Positions 15,302 to 22,446 of a DNA stretch of 24,061 nucleotides are shown piece after piece. This DNA is from CAMTVQ01 sp947085255 (GTDB lineage Bacteria; Bacteroidota; Bacteroidia; Sphingobacteriales; Sphingobacteriaceae). Position numbers and translations under genes: made by a program. Position 1 is the stretch's first letter. Every line of letters begins with the position of its first letter. The DNA is taken from NCBI GenBank assembly GCA_947085255.1, contig CAMTVQ010000010.1:1-24061 (forward strand), written 5' to 3'. The notes below the pieces were generated by a model. It was not told the DNA's origin. It was given only the letters and a program-made list of their open reading frames with translations, and searched no databases.

Positions 15302-16987
15302 TTAAGTTTTATATACGGGTACCTCATTAAAATCTTCTGCCTGTTGCTCGTCTAATAAAAAGTCTTTTACAGCCATCAGCATCGCTTTGTTTGACGTAAA
15401 AAGCTCGCGGTTAAAATTAACCACGGTGCTTATATCAATATCTTCAATAGCTGCGTGTTGCGCATCTTTATAAAAATCGTTAAGCGCCGAACTATAGTTT
15501 TGCTGTATTGCATTATAATAGCTTTGCAGTGTTTTAAAATTCGCCTTTTTATGCTGTGTGGTATGCGCATTCAACTGCCGGTACAAATCTTTTAGTTCTT
15601 TTTTATGGCGCGTAAAAAAATGGAACTTAATGTCTTTTGATGAACTGCTCAGATTGCCGATATTACTTTCAATATCCTTAATGCTTTTAACCGAGTGCAT
15701 GCCACTACGCACAGCAGAAATCAATTGATGGAGCTGAGAGGAACTCTGCTCGTCCTGCAATTTTGTTCTTAGCTTCAAATAAAACGCATGCAACTCGCCT
15801 TGCAGTTGTTTCAAAAACTCATACTTTTCTTCAGGAGTTTTGGCAGAGAATTTTCGTTCTTCATTTATGCGCTTAAAATCAGGATGCTTCTCCATCAACT
15901 TGGTGTCGTTTTCAAATTGCCCCAGATTAAATAACATGGAATTATGAATGAAATATTCTGTTTCGCGGCGAAATAAATCCAGTGCTGTTTCGGGTTCTGC
16001 AATAGTGGCATGACTGATAAAAGCCGCTGCGGAGGCATCGGTATTTTTAAAAAATCGTTCCAAAAATTTTGCGAACGGATCGAGTAGCGGAAGAAAAACA
16101 GCAATACTCAGCAAATTGATAAGGGTTGAAAAAGTAACCAAACCAATAAGCGGGTCGCTAATTTTGAAAACATCTGTTACCAATAGCAATAGCTGTTTTA
16201 TAAATAGAAATGCAAAGAGGGTAAGAAAAATATTAAAAAGAAAATTGCCCAGTGCCACCCTCTTTTTGGACGCATTTCCGCCTATGGCGCTCAATAATAT
16301 TTTAATGGTGGTGCCTGTTTCCGAGCCCAACACAATGGCAGCGGCGGCTGGAAAACTGATAGCTCCTGCAAAAAGCGCACTAAGCGTAACTGCCATAGTT
16401 ACCGAGCTTGATTGAACAATAAGGGTGATGATAAATCCGATCAATAAAAAAACAGCCAACGACATTTCTGCATATTGCGAGAAATCAAAATCTTTTACTT
16501 GGGCCTCCATAGCCGTTTTCATAAAAGAAAGACCGATGAACAACAAGCCAAATCCGAAAATAAAGTACGATACATATTTAACTGATTTGCGGTTGCCGAA
16601 CATAATAAGCAGCAAACCTCCAATACACACAGCAGGATATGCCGCTACTTCTATATTTGCATTAAAACCCACTGTAGCCACCAACCAACTATCAAGTGTA
16701 GTGCCCAGGTTTGCCCCCAAAATAATAGCCATGGCATTTTTCATGGTAAATATTCCGGCACCAACAAATGCCAGTACCATTAACGAAACCATTGAACTGC
16801 TTTGAAGCACGCCTGGTACTATTGCCCCGCCCGCAACAGCTCCAATCTTGTTTTTGGTAATTTTCTGAAGAAATAGTTTGAAAGTTCGGCCGGAAAGATT
16901 CTTTAACGATTCTTCCACCAAATACATAGCAAACACGAATAAACCAACTCCTGCCAATAGCTTAAAAATATGAATGAGCATATCCAT
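15302..16987 (-). CDS. Na/Pi-cotransporter family protein with PhoU-like C-terminus, 561 aa
   Basis: Residues 1-320 hold the two inverted PF02690 repeats with the QSSS signatures at 62-65 (LQSSSMVSL) and 192-195 (VQSSSVTMAV), each followed by the partner motif GANLGTT (91-97) and GSETGTT (221-227). Residues ~330-555 are helical and charged, with a PhoU-like layout (FRRETEYFIHNSMLFNLG, later MHSVKSIKDIESNI). This matches the bacterial NptA/YjbB-like group that moves phosphate with sodium, generally outward or to limit internal phosphate. It lies between the AI-2E-type gene (two bases away) and nnrD (11 bases), so all three are likely one transcript. Direction of transport is not proven by sequence. 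Confidence 0.92.
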   Translation of the reverse strand: MDMLIHIFKLLAGVGLFVFAMYLVEESLKNLSGRTFKLFLQKITKNKIGAVAGGAIVPGVLQSSSMVSLMVLAFVGAGIFTMKNAMAIILGANLGTTLDSWLVATVGFNANIEVAAYPAVCIGGLLLIMFGNRKSVKYVSYFIFGFGLLFIGLSFMKTAMEAQVKDFDFSQYAEMSLAVFLLIGFIITLIVQSSSVTMAVTLSALFAGAISFPAAAAIVLGSETGTTIKILLSAIGGNASKKRVALGNFLFNIFLTLFAFLFIKQLLLLVTDVFKISDPLIGLVTFSTLINLLSIAVFLPLLDPFAKFLERFFKNTDASAAAFISHATIAEPETALDLFRRETEYFIHNSMLFNLGQFENDTKLMEKHPDFKRINEERKFSAKTPEEKYEFLKQLQGELHAFYLKLRTKLQDEQSSSQLHQLISAVRSGMHSVKSIKDIESNIGNLSSSSKDIKFHFFTRHKKELKDLYRQLNAHTTQHKKANFKTLQSYYNAIQQNYSSALNDFYKDAQHAAIEDIDISTVVNFNRELFTSNKAMLMAVKDFLLDEQQAEDFNEVPVYKT

Positions 16988-16989
16988 AG

Positions 16990-18102
16990 CTATTTAAATT
17001 TGCTTTTTATCTTTTTAATAAAAGCCGACTCTGCTTTTTTGGTATCAATTGCGCCTATCAAAAAGCCATAGGGTTTTAAGGATTCTATATGGTCGCATAT
17101 AATTTTGACCATAGCTGTAAGCGGAATAGCGAGAATAATACCGGGTATGCCCCAAATTAATTCGCCCAGCACAAGTGCAATAATGGTAAACAAGGGATTT
17201 ATCTTTACTTGTGGACCCAATATCAGTGGTTCCAGTGCCCAGCCCTGTATTAATTGCACCATTGCGTAAGTAATTATAATGCCTTCCACCATAGGCAAAC
17301 CGGCTCCATTTACCACCGCTACTAATACAGTAATGATAGTGCCTGTAATATTGCCTATAAAGGGAATGATTTCAAGTAATCCACATAAAACGGCAAAAAA
17401 GAATGCATTTTCAATGCCCACAATAGAGAACCCAATGCTATACATAATCCATAAACAGACTATCATTTTAGTAAGTCCCAATAGGTATTGTTGTGATATT
17501 CGAGTAGCGCCGTAGATGACTAACTCCATTTCGGTTTGTTGAGCAGGAGGAAAAAGTTTCAGGATGAACTTTTTGATATGAATACGGTAATACAACAGCA
17601 GGAACACATAAATCAAGGTCAAAATAAAACTGGTAAAAATATACAACAGCGAACTCGCCATTAAGGGTATAATACCTGCAATAGAGGATTGTTGGTCGTT
17701 AAATATTTTAGATTGTATTTGTACCGAAATGCCCATATCATTTAAGATATATTGTTGAATACGGTCGGCAGTTTCAATGATTTTTTGTTTTAATAGAGAA
17801 ATATCGTTGGTCAGTTCAGAAATCTGCCAGCCAAGTAATGCTCCTATACTGGTTATACCCAATAGCAATAGGAGTAAACACATAAACGAGGCTACTATCT
17901 GGGGTACATTTTTGCTCTCCAACCATTTACAAAAAGGCAAAAAAAGCGTAGCCAAAACAGCACCAATGGAAAGTGGTATCAGAAACTCCTTTGCATAATA
18001 TAACCCTGCAAAAATGAGGAACATAAGCAGCAATTTTTTTATGATAGAAGTGGATGTGGTTGTCATATTACACCTGTCGAGCTGTAACTTGTAAAGATCC
18101 AT
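16990..18102 (-). CDS. AI-2E family (PF01594) membrane permease, 370 aa
   Basis: About eight hydrophobic segments. The YYAKEFLIPLSIGAVLATLFLPFCKWLE N-terminal part and the signature-rich C-terminal stretch (EPLILGPQVKINPLFTIIALVLG then LIWGIPGIILAIPLTAMVKII) are diagnostic for the AI-2E/TqsA/PerM group. Members export small molecules or act as ion antiporters, and the name does not prove AI-2 transport. Two ATGs compete: 18102, and 18066 (MTTTSTSIIKK), which has AGGTG six bases upstream and starts closer to the first helix. I give the longer frame but regard 18066 as equally possible. It is the first gene of the run with the Na/Pi-type gene and nnrD. Confidence 0.9.
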   Translation of the reverse strand: MDLYKLQLDRCNMTTTSTSIIKKLLLMFLIFAGLYYAKEFLIPLSIGAVLATLFLPFCKWLESKNVPQIVASFMCLLLLLLGITSIGALLGWQISELTNDISLLKQKIIETADRIQQYILNDMGISVQIQSKIFNDQQSSIAGIIPLMASSLLYIFTSFILTLIYVFLLLYYRIHIKKFILKLFPPAQQTEMELVIYGATRISQQYLLGLTKMIVCLWIMYSIGFSIVGIENAFFFAVLCGLLEIIPFIGNITGTIITVLVAVVNGAGLPMVEGIIITYAMVQLIQGWALEPLILGPQVKINPLFTIIALVLGELIWGIPGIILAIPLTAMVKIICDHIESLKPYGFLIGAIDTKKAESAFIKKIKSKFK

Positions 18103-18236
18103 CCATTCATTAAATAGGTGTTACATAACTTTAGAAACAAGTTATATTATTCACAGATGCTGAGTTAGTACACGCATTTCGCGTGCGACACTCAATCTTT
18201 CTGTTGGTGCACGTTTGTAATATGTGGTTCCCCCTT

Positions 18237-19343
18237 TTACCAACTAGCATTTTTTAATTCATAATTGGTGCTTCGCCCACCTGATGGCTCTTTTTGAAGA
18301 ATATTCTTATTGATTAAATCTTGAATATCTCTAAGCGCTGTATCCTGAGAACACTTTGCTATTTTAGCCCATTTGGTTGTTGTCAATTTGCCGTCAAAAT
18401 CGTCTAATAACTTATTTATTATTAATTGTTGACGTTCATTAAAAATTGTTGTTGCATGTAATTTCCAAAATTTTGCTTTGTTAAGCACCTTGGCAAGAAT
18501 TAGTTCGGCGGAATTTACAGCATTTAATAAACAATTTAAAAACCATAGCAGCCATTTGGTTATATCTAAATTGCCTTTTTGTGTGCTTTCTAAAATTTCG
18601 TAATATCCTTTTCGTTCAATTCTTATTTGAGCGGACATGCTGTAAAAGCGTTGATAGCTGCCATCTGCTCTTGCCAATAATACATCCGTTAGGGCTCGGG
18701 CAATACGTCCATTGCCATCATCAAACGGATGAATAGTAACAAACCATAAATGACCTAACGCAGCTTTAATAACAGGCTCTAATTGGTTGTTTTGATTGAA
18801 CCAATCCATAAACAGGTTCATTTCATTTGCAACGATTGCTGCATCAGGTGCTTGAAAGTGTACCTTTTCTTTTCCCATTGGTCCAGATACCACTTGCATC
18901 GGTCCAGTTGAATCATTGCGCCAATTGCCTACAGTAATTTTAAACATAGTACTGCGCCCAGTTGGAAATAAAGCGGCATGCCAATTAAACAATCGTTCTG
19001 TTGTTAATGGATGACCAAATTTCTGTGTGGCGTCCATCATCAAATCAACCATTCCATCAACATTACGGTCGGAGGGTACCAATCCCGACACATCCATTCC
19101 TAACCGTCTTGCAATTGAAGAGCGAACCTGTGCAGGATTTAAAAATTCTCCTTCTATTTCGGTTGACTTGATAATGTCTAAAGTCAGCGTGTCGAGCGTA
19201 GCTTCATTCCTTAAATCAAAGCCCAGGTTTTCCATTTTGCCAATTATTTTGCCCTGTAAGTTTCTAACCGTACTTAATAGTGGAAGTAAGGCTTCTGTGT
19301 CCCAGGTAAAATTTGGCCAATCTTTGTGTTGATGAATGTACAT
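18237..19343 (-). CDS. Class II Fic protein (DUF4172-Fic-winged helix), 368 aa
   Basis: Predicted to transfer AMP (or another nucleotide part) to target proteins. With start ATG 19343, the order is: N-terminal DUF4172-like part (MYIHQHKDWPNFTWD), inhibitory motif STEIEG (S/T-x3-E-G; residues 60-65), Fic core HPFDDGNGR at 205-213 with the catalytic His, and a C-terminal winged helix (TKWAKIAKCSQDTALRDIQDLI). The inhibitory helix before the core makes it class II; its Glu65-Gly pair should block ATP gamma-phosphate binding until relieved. An upstream in-frame ATG (19394) lies in a palindromic operator-like region, so I reject it. No antitoxin gene is next to it, which fits built-in inhibition. 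The winged helix may bind the palindromes in the leader. Confidence 0.92.
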   Translation of the reverse strand: MYIHQHKDWPNFTWDTEALLPLLSTVRNLQGKIIGKMENLGFDLRNEATLDTLTLDIIKSTEIEGEFLNPAQVRSSIARRLGMDVSGLVPSDRNVDGMVDLMMDATQKFGHPLTTERLFNWHAALFPTGRSTMFKITVGNWRNDSTGPMQVVSGPMGKEKVHFQAPDAAIVANEMNLFMDWFNQNNQLEPVIKAALGHLWFVTIHPFDDGNGRIARALTDVLLARADGSYQRFYSMSAQIRIERKGYYEILESTQKGNLDITKWLLWFLNCLLNAVNSAELILAKVLNKAKFWKLHATTIFNERQQLIINKLLDDFDGKLTTTKWAKIAKCSQDTALRDIQDLINKNILQKEPSGGRSTNYELKNASW

Positions 19344-19354
19344 TTGTTTATTCT

Positions 19355-19427
19355 CCGCAAATTTTGCGTTAAATATATGTACTAATATCCGCATTGTAAA
19401 ATTATATCCGCATATTTTGCGGATATA
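19355..19427. promoter_or_regulatory. Palindromic operator-like sites in front of the Fic gene
   Basis: Three related sites: a perfect 10-bp-arm palindrome TATATCCGCA (19403-19412) N5 TGCGGATATA (19418-19427); a direct-repeat half-site ATATCCGCA at 19385-19393; and CGCAAA-T-TTTGCG at 19356-19368, 13 bases before the ATG. All share a CCGCA core. Their place fits an operator, perhaps for the Fic protein's own winged helix. Confidence 0.65.
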
Positions 19428-19445
19428 AGGACGCTTTTATCAGAC

Positions 19446-19712
19446 TTAGGGAGTCTTTCTGCGCTGCTGGCGCACGTGCAACCATCCCCTGTAACTTTTT
19501 GTCCACGCCTCTGTTTTAAACCTATACCAAAAATGCAATAACAAAAACAAAACAAGTACAACTGTCAAAATAATCCAAAACAAAGTGCTACACCAAAAAA
19601 AGTAAATAAAACACCCCAATACAACATACTTCAAAACCCTCAACCATGCTGGCTGAGCATTCTTTGAGAATGCAACCTCAAATTCACGCTGTAAGATTTT
19701 AGAAAATTTCAA
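19446..19712 (-). CDS. Small conserved-looking membrane protein, 88 aa, function unknown
   Basis: Two closely spaced hydrophobic segments (about residues 25-42 and 44-64) lie between a basic N-terminal part (MKFSKILQREFEVAF) and a very basic C-terminus (SYRGWLHVRQQRRKTP). The only available start is TTG at 19710-19712, with AAAGG just before it. There is no ATG in the frame. It may follow the 232-aa gene in one transcript (63-base gap). The positive-inside layout suggests both ends are in the cytoplasm. No family is recognised. Confidence 0.55.
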   Translation of the reverse strand: MKFSKILQREFEVAFSKNAQPAWLRVLKYVVLGCFIYFFWCSTLFWIILTVVLVLFLLLHFWYRFKTEAWTKSYRGWLHVRQQRRKTP

Positions 19713-19775
19713 CCTTTCAATTTTTAATTAAGCGTCTTACCAAACCAATTGTACCTACGTATTGCAAATGTGCTC

Positions 19776-20474
19776 CTATGTTTGCGGTTCGGGCCTCTTT
19801 TGTCCACCATTTAGTAATTGTCTAATTGTCGCCAAGTGCGAAAGTAAAACTAAAGGAACTACACAAGAAGGTAACCAGTTGAAAGGAAAATATAATACAG
19901 CAATATTGGGTTGGTCAAAAGCAAATTTTTGAAATGGAAATGGTGCAGATAAGATCGCATTTGTTACAATATTTAGTAGAAGTGCTAAACAGATGAAATT
20001 CCAAATCAAGATTATTTTTCTGTCTAATTGTTTTTTGATAAACCCGAAATAAAAAATTGCAGGAGCTGTTATTCCCGATAAAATATCGAAATTTCTGCCT
20101 TCAAAAGTCATAAGTTCAGGAACTGTTTTATTAACGAACAACCAAAAAAGAACAATTTCAACCGGAATTCTAATGGTGTGCAAAATCGTCAAGGTCTTGG
20201 TGTCTATACTGTCAATAAACTGTCTGCCTTTTGAAGTTGTGAAAAGTCCGACGATAAAAAGCATTGGTGGCAAAACCAATAACAAAAACCTTGGCGGAAT
20301 GGTGTCTGTCACGGTGTAAAAACCAGAAAGTCCAATAGCGGTTTGTAATGCCAACCAAGTCAATAAAATCAGTAAAGTCGTTTTGGAGTTATTGGTTGCT
20401 TTGTAAAAAAGTCCAACTGTCAAAATTGTTGTCAGTCCGAAAACGATGCTTACGTATGTGGGTAAATTTTCCAT
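19776..20474 (-). CDS. Seven-helix accessory membrane protein, 232 aa, function unknown
   Basis: Starts at ATG 20474 (MENLPTYVSIVFGLTTILTV). About seven hydrophobic segments are separated by short loops; the region GFYTVTDTIPPRFLLLVLPPML near residue 51-72 and the late PFQKFAFDQPNIAVLYFPFNWLPS stand out. I recall similar uncharacterised proteins in scattered Bacteroidota, often in accessory DNA, but cannot name a family. There is no catalytic motif. A GTTAGC boundary sits 27 bases upstream (20501-20506), next to the attC-like region, so the gene may have come in as a cassette; I find no matching palindrome at its 3' end. Confidence 0.75.
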   Translation of the reverse strand: MENLPTYVSIVFGLTTILTVGLFYKATNNSKTTLLILLTWLALQTAIGLSGFYTVTDTIPPRFLLLVLPPMLFIVGLFTTSKGRQFIDSIDTKTLTILHTIRIPVEIVLFWLFVNKTVPELMTFEGRNFDILSGITAPAIFYFGFIKKQLDRKIILIWNFICLALLLNIVTNAILSAPFPFQKFAFDQPNIAVLYFPFNWLPSCVVPLVLLSHLATIRQLLNGGQKRPEPQT

Positions 20475-20500
20475 TGTTTGAGTGTCTTTTCAAAATAACA

Positions 20501-20547
20501 GCTAACGTTTTCCGCTGTTCGAGATGTTAGCATAGCGCATCTCGAAC
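20501..20547. repeat. Short hairpin element with GTTAGC/GCTAAC ends
   Basis: GTTCGAGATG (20517-20526) pairs with CATCTCGAAC (20538-20547), loop of 11. GCTAAC at 20501-20506 and GTTAGC at 20526-20531 form a second, overlapping inverted pair 31 bases apart. It lies directly upstream of the 232-aa gene and resembles a short recombination site. Confidence 0.6.
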
Positions 20548-20617
20548 TTACCAATAATTGGATTTTCTAAATCTATAAAGAACCAGTGTAGGATTAAAAT
20601 CCTGTTTATTTATGGTA

Positions 20618-20661
20618 CGACATGCCCACCTACCCATATAGGCTATCGCTGGAACATGTCG
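20618..20661. repeat. Imperfect palindrome related to the 20501-20547 element
   Basis: CGACATG (20618-20624) pairs with CATGTCG (20655-20661). On the minus strand the right arm begins GCTGTTCGACATGTT, close to CGCTGTTCGAGATGTT on the plus strand at 20513-20528, so the two elements look like relatives in opposite directions. Confidence 0.5.
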
Positions 20662-20716
20662 AACAGCAGAAATTAATAAGTCTTTTATCATTTGTCATAC
20701 TGTTTTTAATTGTGCT

Positions 20717-20912
20717 TAATGAGCTGCTTGGCGTAGTTCCCGTTTCGAGAACGGTGTTGCAAAATACGAAGTATTTTAGCAACAGTAAAGTTCGAGAGAC
20801 GGAACAGAATTGCGCTAAGTAGAAGTTATGGTGAGCAAACATCAGAGATGTTTACTTCGCTGCGCGGAACATAGGGTTAAAGGGTAAAGCAATTCTGCCA
20901 AGCAGCTCATTA
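20717..20912 (-). repeat. 196-nt branched palindromic element (attC-like end of a gene-free cassette, or structured RNA)
   Basis: TAATGAGCTGCTTGGC (20717-20732) pairs perfectly with 20897-20912. Inside are two arms: one with CAGAATTGC (20805-20813) against 20889-20897, and one with GTTGC-AAAATAC (20756-20767) against GTATTTT-A-GCAAC (20771-20783) framed by GTTCC/GGAAC. A three-way junction results. Confidence 0.65.
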
Positions 20913-20990
20913 TGGCAAACTTGGTAAAAGACAGTAAGCTGCGAAGCGGCGTTGGATTTTACCTTTCGCGACAGCGAAAGTTTGCCATAA
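20910..20990 (-). repeat. Inverted pair framing the short body of a gene-free cassette-like unit
   Basis: TTATGGCAAACTT (20910-20922) and AAGTTTGCCATAA (20978-20990) are perfect inverted copies. Between them GGTAAAA (20923) pairs with TTTTACC (20957-20963), TTTCGC-GACA-GCGAAA closes a further hairpin (20964-20979), and GCTGC-GAA-GCGGC a third. The right copy is shared with the start of the neighbouring attC-like element. Confidence 0.65.
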
Positions 20991-21126
20991 CGGTTTCGGG
21001 CTTGGCGAAGGTGGCGATTTTTACCACAAATGTTGATGCGGAGAACCAAACTTTGATTAACCACAAATGTGTCTGCGGAGCACTGAACCGCCACTTTTGC
21101 CAAACCCGTGTTAGCAGCAGTAGTTA
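20988..21126 (-). repeat. attC-like site at the 3' end of the 306-aa gene
   Basis: Arms CGGGCTTGGCGAAGGTGGCG (20997-21016) and CGCCACTTTTGCCAAACCCG (21089-21108) match at 17 of 20 positions. TAAC (20988-20991) and GTTAGC (21110-21115) frame them. The loop holds a direct repeat, ACCACAAATGT-N3-TGCGGAG at 21023-21043 and 21060-21080. Length (~135 nt) is in the range of long attC sites. Confidence 0.6.
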
Positions 21127-22080
21127 TTCAGGGGGTCTGTCAATTTCTGTAGCATTCTCCCTTTTCTTCCTTTCTTCTTCACTTAATTTTTGTAATTCTT
21201 CAAATTCACGTAATCTAATTTTTCTGTCATTCTCACTAATTTTTGGTCCATATTGCCAACCAAGAAAGAATATTATAAATAGTATAAGAATTGTAATCAT
21301 TGAAAGGAGCATACCTGAGTAATAACTTTCTAAATACCACGCCAAAACACCTTCTGCTTTTTTTGAGTATTCTATACTTTCCCAGCCATATTTATGTGTA
21401 AGTCTTGTCTTTTCTTCATCGTAGTCAAGAACTTCATACAATTGATTTTCCGCCCATGCTTTTATTGTAATTTCTTGTGTAGGTTTTAAGTTTCCGATTT
21501 CAATTTGATTTTTAAAATTTCCAATTTTTGCTGGCTCATTTTTTGTGGTCAGCACATAAATACCCTTGTAGGGTAATTCAAGAACAAGTTCCTCAATTGG
21601 TTTATTCCCTTGGTTCGAAATAGTATATGTCCATAAGCTATTATAATTGCTATATTGGAAATTTGAATATGTGCTCTGGAAGTATGAATATTCATTCCTA
21701 ACTCTAGAAAGATTGTAATAATATTCGGGCAAATTTTCTTCGCTGTATTTTGCTTTTAATTTTTTTAAAGTATTATCAATTTTATGAATTGAGTCAATTC
21801 TTGCCCCATCTTTAAAATATTTACTATAAGCTTTTTCAAGTGAAATTCTGTTAACGTAGTCATTAAGAGTAGCTTTGGTATTTGGCGGAAGTTCAAAATT
21901 AATGTGATTACCTTTACAATCTAGTTTGTATTCATTTTTAATGAAATAGTTATATAGTTGTGTCAGTACCCAAAGTGTCGCGAGTATTAAAGCTAATTTA
22001 CCAAATAGTGTCCAAAAGTTGCTATTACCAGTTGTATTTGTCATTATGCGTCGTTGATTTTTTGTTACTATTGCTGCTAA
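20991..22080 (-). mobile_element. Candidate integron-like gene cassette carrying the 306-aa gene
   Basis: On the minus strand the unit would start at TTAGCAGCAATAG (from 22080), 36 bases before the ATG, run through the gene and end with the attC-like palindrome at G 20991. The start sequence and the foot of the palindrome are inverted copies, 22065-22081 against 21110-21126, 15 of 17 matching, as expected if the excised circle rebuilds a full attC. The gene's TAA stop lies in that foot. No integrase is seen. Confidence 0.45.
21124..22044 (-). CDS. Two-helix membrane protein with large extracytoplasmic domain, 306 aa, function unknown
   Basis: Residues 10-35 (FWTLFGKLALILATLWVLTQLYNYF) form a first helix and ~243-266 (MLLSMITILILFIIFFLGWQYG) a second. 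The ~205 residues between would lie outside the membrane: an N-terminal helical, charged part rich in Tyr (EYSYFQSTYSNFQYSNY) and a beta part beginning SLWTYTISNQGNKPIEELVLELP, which reads like an Ig-like/CARDB-type fold. The final ~35 residues are a highly charged helix (EFEELQKLSEEERKKRE) in the cytoplasm. No family or active site is recognised. Gene ends lie in inverted GTTAGCAGCA sequences, so it appears to be the passenger of a cassette. ATG 22044 follows an A-rich leader. Confidence 0.78.
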   Translation of the reverse strand: MTNTTGNSNFWTLFGKLALILATLWVLTQLYNYFIKNEYKLDCKGNHINFELPPNTKATLNDYVNRISLEKAYSKYFKDGARIDSIHKIDNTLKKLKAKYSEENLPEYYYNLSRVRNEYSYFQSTYSNFQYSNYNSLWTYTISNQGNKPIEELVLELPYKGIYVLTTKNEPAKIGNFKNQIEIGNLKPTQEITIKAWAENQLYEVLDYDEEKTRLTHKYGWESIEYSKKAEGVLAWYLESYYSGMLLSMITILILFIIFFLGWQYGPKISENDRKIRLREFEELQKLSEEERKKRENATEIDRPPE

Positions 22081-22213
22081 CTCTTAAATATACGCAAGTG
22101 CTCCATATGCAATGCGTATTCAAAAAGTGTAGTTGTAGTGTTCGATAAATATATAAAAAGTAACTAGTTGCAAAGAAAAAAGTGGATAGTTTTTACGCTC
22201 AGTCACTCAAAAA

Positions 22214-22252
22214 AGTATCGGTCAGACCGCTCTGAGCGGTCTGACCGATACT
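22214..22252 (-). terminator. 19-bp-stem perfect palindrome, likely minus-strand terminator or insulator
   Basis: AGTATCGGTCAGACCGCTC (22214-22232), one T, and its exact reverse complement (22234-22252). On the minus strand it is followed by TTTTTT (from the A run at 22209-22214), so it can end transcripts entering from the mraZ side; on the plus strand no T run follows. No minus-strand gene reads into it. Confidence 0.6.
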
Positions 22253-22282
22253 GCAACCCCACTGATAATAATTAATCCTCCT

Positions 22283-22300
22283 CCCACTTTCTCCCACTCT
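22283..22300 (-). promoter_or_regulatory. MraZ-box-like repeat, minus orientation
   Basis: On the minus strand AGAGTGGG-AG-AAAGTGGG gives two GTGGG units ten bases apart, the spacing of MraZ operators. Confidence 0.4.
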
Positions 22301-22343
22301 TTTTTTGAAGTCAAGTATAGCTCTGTAATCACAGAACAACTGT

Positions 22344-22378
22344 TTTGTGGTGAGTAAACAATCTGTGGAAAACTTTTG
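22344..22378 (+). promoter_or_regulatory. Possible mraZ promoter
   Basis: TTTG (22344-22347) and AACTTTTG (22371-22378, one mismatch to TAnnTTTG) are 23 bases apart. The predicted start falls on the first MraZ box, fitting autorepression. Confidence 0.35.
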
Positions 22379-22412
22379 GTGGTAAAAAGTGGTAAAAAGT
22401 GAAAATAGGTGG
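22379..22412 (+). promoter_or_regulatory. MraZ operator: four 10-base direct repeats
   Basis: GTG units occur at 22379, 22389, 22399 and 22409 (GTGGTAAAAA, GTGGTAAAAA, GTGAAAATAG, GTGG), exactly ten bases apart. Three or more GTGG/AAAGTG repeats of this period in front of mraZ are the known MraZ binding site, so autoregulation of the cluster is likely. Confidence 0.75.
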
Positions 22413-22446
22413 TAGTTTTACATATCGAAAAAACGCAAATTATATC

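Larger units (their letters stand above)
20475..21123. other. 649-base gene-free stretch made of consecutive palindromic, attC-like structures
   Basis: Four structures in a row: 20501-20547, 20618-20661, 20717-20912 and 20910-20990, and the 20988-21126 element of the neighbouring cassette. The short frames called here on both strands run through the paired arms and have no protein-like features. I see no tRNA and no recombinase gene. Confidence 0.75.
22045..22446. other. 402-base gap between the divergent accessory gene and mraZ
   Basis: It holds the right cassette boundary (22065-22081), a 39-bp perfect palindrome (22214-22252), MraZ-box-like repeats in two directions (22283-22300 and 22379-22412) and a possible mraZ promoter. 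I see no gene in it. Confidence 0.75.

Noticed and set aside
18168..18186. Terminator hairpin before the AI-2E-type gene (CACGC ... GCGTG)
   Set aside because: Five-bp stem without a T tract on either strand.
20717..20990. Retron msr-msd RNA
   Set aside because: Long inverted arms with inner hairpins resemble one, but no reverse transcriptase gene is next to it, and the start-foot match fits a cassette better.
20852..21322. Protein genes on either strand at 20852-21103 and 20912-21322
   Set aside because: Both frames run through paired arms and the internal direct repeat of the attC-like elements, one overlaps the end of the 306-aa gene, and neither has protein-like composition.
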